Positions 1-7,054 of a DNA stretch of 42,547 bases are shown here, one piece after another; the first letter of the stretch is position 1; the number at the start of each line of letters is the position of its first letter. Both the position numbers and the translations under genes were made by a program. The stretch is from Bacteroidales bacterium (GTDB lineage Bacteria; Bacteroidota; Bacteroidia; Bacteroidales; ML635J-15). The stretch covers positions 1 through 42,547 of the forward strand of contig JAGCNN010000110.1 in the NCBI GenBank assembly GCA_017645925.1, written 5' to 3'. Under the pieces are notes generated by a model. That model did no database searches. It was given only the letters and a program-made list of their open reading frames with translations, and was not told the origin of the DNA.

Positions 1-789
1 GGTATTCCAAGCGAGGACATTGGTATTTTCTATGTATCTCCTTGTGCTGCAAAGATTGCCGCCGTGAAAAGTCCTGCCGAAGGAAAAAAATCTTTCATAA
101 CTGGCGTAATCAACATGGACTTCCTATATAATAAGGTAAAGCTTATGCTTAGCGGTTCAAAGTCGATTGCAGAGCCTATAAATCATAGTATTACGGGAAA
201 GGATGTCCTTTGGGGACTTACCACTGGAGAATCGCGCAACTTCAACAACTCGTGCTTTGCCGTAGATGGAATTAGAAATGCCATCGAATTTTTGGAAAAA
301 GTTGAAGACGAAGACATTAGTGCAAACGGCTTAGTAGAAATGCGGGCATGCGACCAAAGTTGCGTAGGCGGAGTTCTCTGCCCAACAAACCGATTTGTTG
401 CAAAGCAAAAACTGAAAGCACGTGCCGAAATCATCGACAGCAAGCCGAAAAAAGATGACTCCGACCAGAAAGTGGCATTCAACAATAAGGAATTTGCCGA
501 AAAGATTGCCGAAATGGTAAAGGTTGACGAAATAAAGCCTCGTTCTATCCTCAAGCTCAACGACAACCTGCAGATTGCCTTCCGTATGGTCGAAAACATG
601 AAGCGCATAGAGGGAATGTTGCCAGGAATCGACTGCTCGGCTTGTGGTGCACCTACTTGCAACGCTTTGGCAGAGGATGTCATCCGCAACGAAAGCAAAA
701 TAGAGAACTGCATTTTCGCACACAAGAAGATGGACGAATTCTACAAGGTGATGTTCGACATCTGGGGAGAAGATTTAAAAACGTTATAA
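1..789 (+). CDS. [FeFe]-hydrogenase-like iron-sulfur protein, C-terminal part (5' truncated by window)
   Basis: The reading frame is open from base 1, so the true start lies upstream. Near the window edge SPCAAK resembles the hydrogenase L2 motif (xPCxxK). EMRACDQSCVGG, at about 337-373, resembles the L3 H-cluster motif in the divergent form seen in sensory or accessory (group C/D-like) hydrogenases. After a charged linker comes a small Fe-S module, GIDCSACGAPTCNALA plus ENCIF, giving the four-cysteine pattern of the FeS domain found in such proteins. There is no PAS domain after it, unlike HsfB-type sensors. It heads a same-strand run with DRTGG, PHP and HATPase genes, the usual companions of hydABC-like hydrogenases. 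A sensory or regulatory role rather than bulk H2 turnover is inferred from the motif divergence and the neighbours; the missing N-terminus prevents firm subgrouping. Confidence 0.8.
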   Translation, partial: GIPSEDIGIFYVSPCAAKIAAVKSPAEGKKSFITGVINMDFLYNKVKLMLSGSKSIAEPINHSITGKDVLWGLTTGESRNFNNSCFAVDGIRNAIEFLEKVEDEDISANGLVEMRACDQSCVGGVLCPTNRFVAKQKLKARAEIIDSKPKKDDSDQKVAFNNKEFAEKIAEMVKVDEIKPRSILKLNDNLQIAFRMVENMKRIEGMLPGIDCSACGAPTCNALAEDVIRNESKIENCIFAHKKMDEFYKVMFDIWGEDLKTL

Positions 790-848
790 TAATTTGATGA
801 TTTGATAATCAAAGATTTAAAGATTCAATAATTTAAAATTCAACACCA

Positions 849-873
849 GTAGCATCGCAATGCTTTGCGATGG
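849..873. repeat. Palindromic intergenic repeat, copy 1 (CATCGCAA core)
   Basis: GTAG is followed by an 8-bp perfect inverted repeat CATCGCAA/TTGCGATG around a TGCT loop. It is nearly identical to 934-958. The GTAG head and hairpin core match the layout of other short palindromes in this window (26544-26584, 42343-42376, 41574-41900). Confidence 0.75.
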
Positions 874-933
874 ATAAAAAAAATAAGAGATATAAAGGTT
901 TAAAAATTTAAAGATTCAAAAAATTAAACATTT

Positions 934-958
934 GTAGCATCGCAATGCCTTGCGATGG
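934..958. repeat. Palindromic intergenic repeat, copy 2 (CATCGCAA core)
   Basis: Second copy of the 849-873 element, differing by one base in the loop (TGCC instead of TGCT). It is preceded by TTTGTAG and the A/T-rich lead. Confidence 0.75.
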
Positions 959-995
959 TTCAAAGAAAAAAGAAATGATTTAAAAATATAAAGAT

Positions 996-1325
996 ATGTT
1001 ACTGAAAGACATTATAGAGAAGCTTAACCTTAAGGTTTACAACGAAGTAAATATGGATTCCGATGTAAATAGCGCATACTCGTCGGATTTGCTTAGCGAT
1101 GTTATGGGCAACGCAAAGAGCGGTCAAGTATGGATAACCATGCAGACACACAAGAACGTTGCATCAATTGCTGCATTGAAGGATGTTCCAGCTGTTATCA
1201 TCGTTCGCAACGGTGTTCCCGATGATGATATGCTTGAATTTGCAAAGGACAACGATGTCGCTGTTCTTTCAAGCTCGGAACCAACATTCCCACTCTGCGG
1301 AAAATTGTACGAACTCATTAAATAA
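996..1325 (+). CDS. DRTGG domain protein (hydrogenase-associated)
   Basis: A 109-residue single-domain protein. Its pattern (N-terminal LKDIIEKLNLKV, central GQVWITMQTHKNVASIAAL, then PAVIIVRNGVPDDDMLEFAKDND) fits the stand-alone DRTGG proteins found beside [FeFe]-hydrogenase genes. DRTGG domains are small alpha/beta modules, named from a region between CBS and kinase/phosphatase domains, and are thought to bind a small ligand; the exact ligand is unknown. No catalytic motif is visible. It is followed 14 bases later by the PHP gene. A role in sensing or assembly for the hydrogenase system is inferred from context only. Confidence 0.75.
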   Translation: MLLKDIIEKLNLKVYNEVNMDSDVNSAYSSDLLSDVMGNAKSGQVWITMQTHKNVASIAALKDVPAVIIVRNGVPDDDMLEFAKDNDVAVLSSSEPTFPLCGKLYELIK

Positions 1326-1339
1326 CAAGCTTTTAGGTC

Positions 1340-2068
1340 ATGAAATTCCGTGCCGACCTACATACGCACACCGTACTGTCGCCCTGCGGTGACATTGAGA
1401 TGAGTCCCTCGGCTATCATTATGAAAGCCAAGGAGAAAGGTCTTGACATAATCGGAATTACCGACCACAACAGCACGCTGAACGCCGAGGTTACACGCAG
1501 AATAGGCGAGCAAAACGGAATCGCTGTGATGATGGGTGCCGAGGTAACAACCAAGGAGGAAATTCACTGCCTCGGATTCATGCCCAACGCCGAAAAACTT
1601 GCCGAATTCCAGAAATTCCTTGATTCAAAGGTAATTTTCTACGAAAATGATCCAGATAAGTTCGGCTACCAGTTTGTTGTTGACGAGGAGGAGAATGTGC
1701 TTGACGAAGTTCCTCACCTATTAATAAATGCACTCGACCTGCCAATGCTCGACTTGCAGAAAAAGGTATATGAAATGGGCGGAATTTTCATCCCTGCACA
1801 TGTCGATCGTAGCACATTCAGCATCAGTTCGCAACTTGTGTTTGTTCCCGACAAACTTAAGTTTCAAGCACTTGAGCTAAGTTACCATACAATGCGAAAC
1901 AAATTCTTCGACAACTTCCCTTGGTTCAGCGACTACAACTACATACAAAGTTCCGATGCCCACTACATAGATGACATCGGTAAAATTTCGAGCATTCTGG
2001 AAATGGACAGCTTCAGTTTTGACAATCTTAAAAATTCACTTCATACAGGAGAACAGATAATATTATGA
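1340..2068 (+). CDS. PHP domain phosphoesterase
   Basis: 242 residues with the full PHP signature: DLHTHTVLSPCGD at the N-terminus (HxH metal ligands), GITDHN near residue 40, a central GAEVTT/HCLGF segment, FIPAHVDR near residue 155, and SSDAHY near residue 209. These residues build the trinuclear metal site of PHP phosphoesterases, so metal-dependent hydrolysis of a phosphoester is likely; the substrate cannot be read from the sequence. The stop overlaps the next start (ATGA at 2065-2068), indicating translational coupling with the HATPase protein. The PHP/DRTGG/HATPase set is a recurrent neighbour of NADH-linked [FeFe] hydrogenases, so a related regulatory or metabolic task is likely. Confidence 0.9.
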   Translation: MKFRADLHTHTVLSPCGDIEMSPSAIIMKAKEKGLDIIGITDHNSTLNAEVTRRIGEQNGIAVMMGAEVTTKEEIHCLGFMPNAEKLAEFQKFLDSKVIFYENDPDKFGYQFVVDEEENVLDEVPHLLINALDLPMLDLQKKVYEMGGIFIPAHVDRSTFSISSQLVFVPDKLKFQALELSYHTMRNKFFDNFPWFSDYNYIQSSDAHYIDDIGKISSILEMDSFSFDNLKNSLHTGEQIIL

Positions 2069-2610
2069 AAACACTTGATTTACATATAATTGACATAGTT
2101 CACAATTCAATACGCGCTAAAGCGACGGAAATAATAATAGAAATGGTTGACAGCGAAAAACAGGACTTGCTGTCGCTCAAGATTGTCGATAATGGCTGCG
2201 GTATGCCAAAAGAAATGATGGATGCCATAAACGAGACCTTCTACTCCTCGCGTCCCGAACGCAAAATCGGTATGGGCATCGCCCTGCTGAAATTTCACTC
2301 CGAACTATGCAACGGCAAGTTCCATTTGACATCCGAAGTTGGCAAAGGCACGGAAATCTACGCCGACTACCAGCGTTCCCACATCGACCTGCAACCTAAA
2401 GGCGACCTCGCTGGATGCTTCAGCAACTTCATCTGTCAGTATCAGGACATCAATTTCATCATCCGCTATACCACCGACGATGACTATTTCGAACTTAGCA
2501 CCGCTGATGTTAAAGAAGTCTTCGAGGGCATGAACCTCAACGATGTCAACATCATCAACAACCTGAAAGAATTGATTGCGGAGAATATAAATCCTAGCGA
2601 GGAGAAATAG
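2065..2610 (+). CDS. HATPase-fold ATP-binding protein (hydrogenase-associated, anti-sigma/histidine-kinase-like)
   Basis: 181 residues. The first ~115 residues are a GHKL ATPase fold: HNSIRAKATEI (N box), KIVDNGCGMP (G1 box), RKIGMGIALLKF (G2-like) and SEVGKGTEI (final glycine box). There is no DHp or receiver domain, so it is not a complete histidine kinase. The C-terminal ~60 residues are a short extension of unknown function. It overlaps the PHP gene by four bases and is the last gene of the plus-strand operon. It is probably a small ATP-binding regulator of the hydrogenase module, comparable to anti-sigma-factor-like kinases; its target is unknown. Confidence 0.85.
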   Translation: MKTLDLHIIDIVHNSIRAKATEIIIEMVDSEKQDLLSLKIVDNGCGMPKEMMDAINETFYSSRPERKIGMGIALLKFHSELCNGKFHLTSEVGKGTEIYADYQRSHIDLQPKGDLAGCFSNFICQYQDINFIIRYTTDDDYFELSTADVKEVFEGMNLNDVNIINNLKELIAENINPSEEK

Positions 2611-2628
2611 AGATATTTCTCATTACAA

Positions 2629-2662
2629 CAAAAAAACAGCAGCCGACCATCGCCGACTGCTG
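2629..2662 (-). terminator. Intrinsic terminator of the minus-strand lipoprotein gene
   Basis: Read on the minus strand, CAGCAG and CTGCTG (2637-2642/2657-2662) form a stem, with two further G-C pairs past a mismatch, followed directly by a run of seven T. It sits about 75 bases past the stop of the 2737-4572 gene and lies between convergent genes. Confidence 0.75.
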
Positions 2663-2736
2663 AAAAGTATTTTGCCCCCCCGCGGAAACCTTGCCCTGCG
2701 GTGCCTTTGCGCGTGCTGGGGGAGAACAGATTAGTT

Positions 2737-4572
2737 CTATGGTTGGCAAACGGCGCGAACAGATCGCCCGTTGAGACGACCGTCGTCGTAATTGAACGGA
2801 CCCATCTCGAGGTACCTCGCGTGGTACGGGAGGTACGTGTCGAGCGAACTCGACCAGTAGATGCCAATGTGACCGTCAGAAAAGAGACCACTGTCGGAGC
2901 GGTAGCCGGCAAGGGGCAGGAAGACAGAGTTGCCGTTGGGTCCGATGAATAAGTGTCCAGTGCCGGCGTTCGTCCAAATCACGGTGCAGTTGCTCTCCAG
3001 TTCTTCTAACTCTGCTTTTGTCGGCATACGCCAAGCAGTCCCCCAGTTGGCGGTGGCGGCATCGTCCATTGCCTCCAATGTGGTCAAAGCATCGGTAAAG
3101 CCATCGTTGCCATATTCGGAGCTATTGCAATATTTTGTTAAGCTATTAAGGTTCCCATTGCAATATCTATAAGTACTCCAGTTGTAAGTACTCTTGGTTG
3201 TGGTTTCGCCCCACGCATAGTAGTTGCCGTATGCTGTCGGTGTGCTTGCCCCCACATTGCAGGTAGCCCACTTGGTGCCGCTCGGAAGTCCAAGGTCAAC
3301 ATAGCCATGTCCGTTGATATAACCCGTTGGGTCACTAATTCCATAAGTTGTAAACGACAACACTTCACCGTAACCAGTCCCCTCGCTGTTGGTGGCGTAT
3401 GCCTTGTAATAATAGGTGGTTTCCTGTGAAAGTCCAGTAATAGCCTTTGTAAAACTGCCCGTTCCGCTTCCGCTCTGCACGGTTTGCGAAAGGTTGCTTG
3501 CGCTTGTACCATATACAAAACCTCTTGCCGTTACGGTTGCATTGTCTTCAGAGGTTACATTGCCGAAGAGAGTTACATTCTCAATACCTGGTGTGGCAGA
3601 ACCAGTTGTTACAGTAGGGAGAGATGCAGCTGTTGTTGTAAATGTCATTACATCGCCGTAACTTGTTCCTCCAATGTTGGTGGCGTATGCCTTGTAATAA
3701 TAGGTAGTAGATAAACTAAGTCCTGTAAGTGCTTTTGTAAAACTGCCCATACCACTGCCACTCTGTATAGTCTGTGACAAATCACTTGCACTTGTACCAT
3801 ATACAAAACCTCGCTCGGTTACTGTTGCACCGCCGTCAGAAATTACATTTCCCACCAGAGTAGCCGAAGAACCTGTAATATTCGTTGCTTCACTTGTCTG
3901 CACAGTTGGAGTGCCAATGCCTGTAGTAAACTGCAGAATTTCTCCTTCTGCCGTTCCAAATGCATTCTTCGCAAATGCCTTGTAGTAATATGTTGTATTA
4001 CCACTCAAACCAGAAACAGACACCGAGAAAAGGCTGTCGGGTGTACCTGTAAATTGTGCGGTTGCCTTGTTGCTCATACTCTCCGAAGTGCTGTAGTAGA
4101 ATCCGCATGAGGTTATTTCGGAGCCACCGTTGCTTGGTATGACTGCATTGAGGGTTGCGCCGTTTCCTGTAACATCGGATGCAGGACGGGTCTCAACCGA
4201 CGGCCACGCCGCTTGCGAGGTAAATGTCAAGGTTTCGCCCTCTATCTGACCAGCACTACATTGGATATAGGCTTTGTAATAATAAGTCGTGTTAGACAAA
4301 AGTCCTGTAACCTTGGCAGAAAAGCGGGCGTTGGCATTAGCCTTTATCTCCTTTGGGTTGCTCATTTCCACCGACACATCGTAGAAGAATCCGCACTTGT
4401 AATCTTCGCCATCACTCATATTTCTAACCTCGCCATGCAGTGTAGCATAGTCGCCCTTAATTCCGGTAGCATCCTTTGTAACTACATTAGGCACTATTGG
4501 GTCTTCCTTGCAACTCGATAATAACGCCACCATCATAATCATTGTGGCAAAAATGTAAATTTTTGATTTCAT
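2737..4572 (-). CDS. Surface lipoprotein: four FN3-like repeats plus Fib_succ_major (C-type-lectin-fold) domain, possible DGR target
   Basis: 611 residues. Residues 1-20 are a lipoprotein signal with lipobox LSSC (Cys21). Four repeats of about 90 residues follow (roughly 28-122, 122-218, 219-312, 313-408), each with TxxATL, a CGFxY or RGFVYG strand and TTYYYKAxAxN. The third and fourth are clear tandem duplicates also at DNA level. From about residue 412 the C-terminal domain reads HGYVDLGLPSGTKWA, YYAWGET, WRMPTKAELEEL, IYWSSS and finally SVRAVCQP, the layout of Fib_succ_major/DUF1566-like proteins with a C-type-lectin fold. It is probably outer-membrane anchored and ligand binding. The last ~27 codons before GRSVRAV are richer in G/C than the rest and dominated by NNC codons, as in variable regions of diversity-generating retroelements. 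No reverse transcriptase or template repeat is visible nearby. A static paralogue of a DGR-type family is the main alternative. Confidence 0.85.
   Translation of the reverse strand: MKSKIYIFATMIMMVALLSSCKEDPIVPNVVTKDATGIKGDYATLHGEVRNMSDGEDYKCGFFYDVSVEMSNPKEIKANANARFSAKVTGLLSNTTYYYKAYIQCSAGQIEGETLTFTSQAAWPSVETRPASDVTGNGATLNAVIPSNGGSEITSCGFYYSTSESMSNKATAQFTGTPDSLFSVSVSGLSGNTTYYYKAFAKNAFGTAEGEILQFTTGIGTPTVQTSEATNITGSSATLVGNVISDGGATVTERGFVYGTSASDLSQTIQSGSGMGSFTKALTGLSLSTTYYYKAYATNIGGTSYGDVMTFTTTAASLPTVTTGSATPGIENVTLFGNVTSEDNATVTARGFVYGTSASNLSQTVQSGSGTGSFTKAITGLSQETTYYYKAYATNSEGTGYGEVLSFTTYGISDPTGYINGHGYVDLGLPSGTKWATCNVGASTPTAYGNYYAWGETTTKSTYNWSTYRYCNGNLNSLTKYCNSSEYGNDGFTDALTTLEAMDDAATANWGTAWRMPTKAELEELESNCTVIWTNAGTGHLFIGPNGNSVFLPLAGYRSDSGLFSDGHIGIYWSSSLDTYLPYHARYLEMGPFNYDDGRLNGRSVRAVCQP
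2745..2865 (-). other. Candidate DGR variable region at the 3' end of the lipoprotein gene
   Basis: On the minus strand the region runs from the IYWSSS codons to SVRAV. Between the fixed-looking ends, 14 of 27 codons are NNC with mixed first and second bases (CTC, GAC, TAC, CAC, TTC, AAC). That is what adenine-directed mutagenesis of AAC codons in a template repeat would give. The segment also differs in base composition from the A/T-rich codons upstream. This is inference from codon pattern and domain type; no template repeat is present in the window. Confidence 0.45.
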
Positions 4573-4590
4573 TTTAGATATTTTTTAATT

Positions 4591-4758
4591 GCCGCAAGCC
4601 CACAACGGCAGTTTTCAACATACACAAATAAAAAAGTGGGCTTCGTTTAACTCTTATCTGCGCAAGAGGCTCCGCAATGCCCAATAGTCAAATAAGAAAA
4701 GCCCACGGAAAACCGTGAACATTTTCACTTTTTCTTGACTATTTTAGAATTTTGCGGA
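4591..4758 (-). ncRNA. Candidate structured RNA leader or small RNA upstream of the lipoprotein gene
   Basis: Transcribed toward the lipoprotein, the RNA can form a nested stem: UCCGCAA/UUGCGGA (4752-4758 with 4671-4677), AUAGUCAA/UUGACUAU (4735-4742 with 4684-4691) and CACGG/CCGUG closed by a UUUU loop (4713-4717 with 4704-4708). Past it, AAGCCCAC (4636-4643) is followed at once by six U and can pair perfectly with GUGGGCUU at 4699-4706 or with an identical GUGGGCUU at 4596-4603, which sits in the loop of a GCCG/CGGC hairpin. Mutually exclusive pairing plus a U tract suggests an attenuator or riboswitch-like leader. A free 6S-like small RNA ending at the U tract is the alternative. No known RNA family was recognised. 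Confidence 0.5.
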
Positions 4759-4879
4759 TTCCTTGCACAAGAACAAAAGCAAAAACGCTTTTTTATTTTA
4801 ATAATCTGTTAATTACAAATTTTGTATATCTGTTTCGTATTTCAAATTTTAGTTAAAACTCCGTTTGTTATCACTGCTA

Positions 4880-4887
4880 CAAAAGTA
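4880..4887 (-). promoter_or_regulatory. Promoter -7 box candidate (TACTTTTG) for the lipoprotein leader
   Basis: An exact TAnnTTTG match on the minus strand. Initiation just downstream would give a leader of roughly 300 nt containing the whole 4591-4758 structure. No good TTTG -33 partner is visible, so this is tentative. Confidence 0.3.
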
Positions 4888-4960
4888 AGAAAATTTCAAA
4901 TTAAGGGATAACAATATCAAAAATTTTCAAAAAAATTGACATTGCAAATCGTAACGGGTG

Positions 4961-4995
4961 CTGAAACAAAACAGATGCTGAAACAAGTTCAGCAT
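4961..4995 (-). terminator. Probable terminator of the WG-repeat gene
   Basis: On the minus strand a perfect 8-bp stem ATGCTGAA/TTCAGCAT (4988-4995 with 4975-4982) with a five-base loop is followed by a T-rich CTGTTTTGTTT. It lies about 95 bases past the stop of the 5089-5904 gene. Confidence 0.5.
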
Positions 4996-5010
4996 GACTG
5001 TGAAGAGAGA

Positions 5011-5086
5011 AATCGTAAATCGTAAATCATTTGCATCTTGTCAGCAACCTTCTGCTCAACGCAGTCAAAATCGTAAATCGTAAATC
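5011..5086. repeat. Two copies of AATCGTAAATCGTAAATC
   Basis: The 18-base motif, itself a 7-base tandem (AATCGTA), occurs at 5011-5028 and 5069-5086, just past the WG gene stop. It looks like a simple intergenic repeat; no function is apparent. Confidence 0.6.
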
Positions 5087-5088
5087 CC

Positions 5089-5904
5089 CTAGATTTTTCC
5101 TTCTGCGTACCCCAATTTCACATCCAACTCGTAGTTGTACGACGAGCGATGGCTGTAGCGACCTTTGGAATATACCAACTTATCCTCGTACTTCTCAAAA
5201 TCCTCGTCAGGAATAAGTTTTCCATCAACAGAAACGCATCCATCGCGACCATCAAGGATTGCACCGAGAGCTTCATCGGTATCAACAATTTCCGAAAACA
5301 AAATCTCATCATACGATGGCACAACGAACTGCCCGTCCATTGTGAGAACACCAGACTTACTATCACGGCGAAGTTCAAACATGCAGTCATCGTACCAGGA
5401 ATGCCCATCATCTGTATGGGTTATATATATCGGCTGGAAAATAACATCATCCATATTGCATGGCACAAGCAAACGACCTTTGCTATCGAGCACACCTTTC
5501 CTACCCGACTTTGAGACAACAAAAAACTTGTCAAAGCACTGAATCTCATCATATTCAAAAAAGCAAAGTGCAGTTCCCTTTCCATCGGGCAAAACAAGTC
5601 CCCACTTGCCATCAAGCATAGCGGTCACAGGAAATTTCGGTTTGTTTACCTTACCTACACAGCAACCCAAATGCTCGTACTTTGGTGGTACAAGCACCTC
5701 GTCCTTAACATTTACAAGTTTTTCGCAACCATTTTCCTCCACGACATAGTCCATCCAGTCGTAGTTGTCGCAAATATCATAAAAAGCAATTCTTGTCAAT
5801 TCAACAACATCGTCAGCCAACTTATTGTCCATAGCCGATTTATATTCAGCATAAAGTTTCTGCATTTCAGCAAGTTGCTCCTTGTGCGCGTGCGGTTTTT
5901 CCAT
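5089..5904 (-). CDS. WG-repeat protein
   Basis: 271 residues, no signal peptide. After a helical N-terminal ~55 residues comes a series of WG-type units: GKWGLVLPDGKG, SGRKGVLDSKGRLLVP, SKSGVLTMDGQFVVPSYDEI and GRDGCVSVDGKLIPDED, each with an aromatic or hydrophobic residue before Gly, a short strand, a DG turn and a following P/YDE segment. WG repeats are common in Bacteroidota and probably form a beta-propeller or beta-sheet scaffold for binding; no enzymatic motif is seen. It appears monocistronic, ending at the hairpin near 4980. Its start is taken as the ATG giving MEKPHAH; no exact promoter box is seen upstream (a near match, TATTTTCG, is present). Confidence 0.8.
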   Translation of the reverse strand: MEKPHAHKEQLAEMQKLYAEYKSAMDNKLADDVVELTRIAFYDICDNYDWMDYVVEENGCEKLVNVKDEVLVPPKYEHLGCCVGKVNKPKFPVTAMLDGKWGLVLPDGKGTALCFFEYDEIQCFDKFFVVSKSGRKGVLDSKGRLLVPCNMDDVIFQPIYITHTDDGHSWYDDCMFELRRDSKSGVLTMDGQFVVPSYDEILFSEIVDTDEALGAILDGRDGCVSVDGKLIPDEDFEKYEDKLVYSKGRYSHRSSYNYELDVKLGYAEGKI

Positions 5905-6059
5905 TTTATATCCGTTTGTTTTGGTCGCGAAAATATCAAATTAAGCCACGGAAACAGCAACAAAGAAAAGTATTTATTAAAATGGAAAAGTTAACAAAAT
6001 GACACAAAGAACATAGCATATTTACGATTGCAATACCTCAGGCTTGTAAATAAAATGTT

Positions 6060-6067
6060 TAACTTTG
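6060..6067 (+). promoter_or_regulatory. Promoter -7 box TAACTTTG for hldD
   Basis: Exact match to the Bacteroidetes TAnnTTTG box. Initiation a few bases downstream leaves a leader of about 14 nt before the ATG at 6085 and would exclude the longer frame opening at 6028. Confidence 0.6.
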
Positions 6068-6084
6068 CACAAAATTCAAAAGCA

Positions 6085-7044
6085 ATGATAGTAGTAACCG
6101 GAGCAGCAGGATTCATCGGCAGCAACTTGGCAGCCACACTGATAGAACGAGGATATACCGACCTTGTACTGTCGGACGACTTTTCGCGCGAAAACAAAAA
6201 AGGCAACTTCGAGAACAAAAAGGTCAAGTTCGTAAACCGCAACGACTTTGCAGACTGGCTGGACAATAACCACAAGCAAGTTGAAACTATTTTTCACCTC
6301 GGCGCACGAACCGACACCACCGAGTTCGACTTGTCGCTGCTTCTAAAGATGAACACCGAATACACCAAGATGCTTTGCCAGAAATGCTGTAAATATGGCA
6401 TTCCTTTCATTTATGCATCATCGGCAGCAACTTACGGAATGGGCGAAAACGACTTCTCGGACACCACCGACCCCAACATTTTGAAACCACTCAACCCTTA
6501 CGGCATTTCGAAGAACGAATTTGACAAATGGTTGCTTGCGCAGGAACAAAAGCCGTTTTTCTGGGCTGGCTTCAAGTTCTTCAATGTGTATGGACCTAAC
6601 GAGTACCACAAAGGACGCATGGCATCGGTTATTATGCACGCTTTCAATCAGATAAACGAAACAGGAATGCTCAAGTTGTTCCGTTCACACCGCCCCGACT
6701 ACGCCGATGGCGAGCAGTGCCGCGACTTTGTGTATGTTAAGGATGTCGTTGATGTGCTGATATACTTCATGGAAACTCGCAAGCATAGTGGCATCTACAA
6801 CCTTGGCACAGGCAAAGCCCGTCCGTTTAACGACCTTGGCAAAGCGACTTTCGCTGCAATGGGACTTGAACCCAACATAACCTACATCGACACTCCTGCT
6901 GATATTCGCGACAAGTACCAGTATTTCACCGAAGCCGACATGACATCGCTACGCAAAGCCGGCTACATTGCCGAATTCCACAGCCTTGAAGACGGCGTAA
7001 AAGACTATGTACAGAACTATTTAGCAGGACATAAATACAGATAA
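6085..7044 (+). CDS. hldD: ADP-L-glycero-D-manno-heptose-6-epimerase
   Basis: 319 residues, close to the family's usual length of about 310-320. It starts MIVVTGAAGFIGSNL, the NAD(P)-binding GxxGxxG of extended short-chain dehydrogenases, exactly where characterised HldD proteins start. The catalytic Tyr-x3-Lys is in NPYGISKNEFD near residue 152. FFNVYGPNEYHKGRMASVI and LFRSHRPDYADGEQCRDFVYV match HldD-specific segments. The enzyme inverts C6 of ADP-D-glycero-D-manno-heptose to make the heptose donor for LPS core. The start at 6085 is preferred over an in-frame ATG at 6028 because of homology and because a TAACTTTG box lies between them. The next gene begins 10 bases after its stop. Confidence 0.93.
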   Translation: MIVVTGAAGFIGSNLAATLIERGYTDLVLSDDFSRENKKGNFENKKVKFVNRNDFADWLDNNHKQVETIFHLGARTDTTEFDLSLLLKMNTEYTKMLCQKCCKYGIPFIYASSAATYGMGENDFSDTTDPNILKPLNPYGISKNEFDKWLLAQEQKPFFWAGFKFFNVYGPNEYHKGRMASVIMHAFNQINETGMLKLFRSHRPDYADGEQCRDFVYVKDVVDVLIYFMETRKHSGIYNLGTGKARPFNDLGKATFAAMGLEPNITYIDTPADIRDKYQYFTEADMTSLRKAGYIAEFHSLEDGVKDYVQNYLAGHKYR

Positions 7045-7054
7045 AACTTTTGTT

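Larger units (their letters stand above)
790..995. other. A/T-rich intergenic region with two copies of a hairpin repeat
   Basis: This 206-base gap holds two similar units. Each has an A/T-rich lead (variants of TTTAAAGATTCAA) followed by a hairpin with arms CATCGCAA and TTGCGATG. No clear TAnnTTTG promoter box is visible, so the DRTGG gene may be co-transcribed with the hydrogenase-like gene through these repeats. Confidence 0.6.
4573..5088. other. 516-base non-coding stretch: structured leader, promoter-like box, terminator and short repeats
   Basis: From the lipoprotein start outward this gap holds the structured leader (4591-4758), A/T-rich sequence with a minus-strand TAnnTTTG match at 4880-4887, a hairpin that probably ends the WG-protein transcript (4975-4995), and two copies of AATCGTAAATCGTAAATC (5011-5028 and 5069-5086). 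No convincing coding frame is visible on either strand. Confidence 0.6.

Noticed and set aside
2670..2736. G/C-rich segment after the lipoprotein stop as a DGR cruciform (IMH-associated) hairpin
   Set aside because: CCCCC and GGGGG runs can pair only across ~45 bases with poor extension; too weak to annotate.
6028..6084. Upstream start for hldD
   Set aside because: The family begins at MIVVTG; an exact -7 promoter box lies inside the extension.
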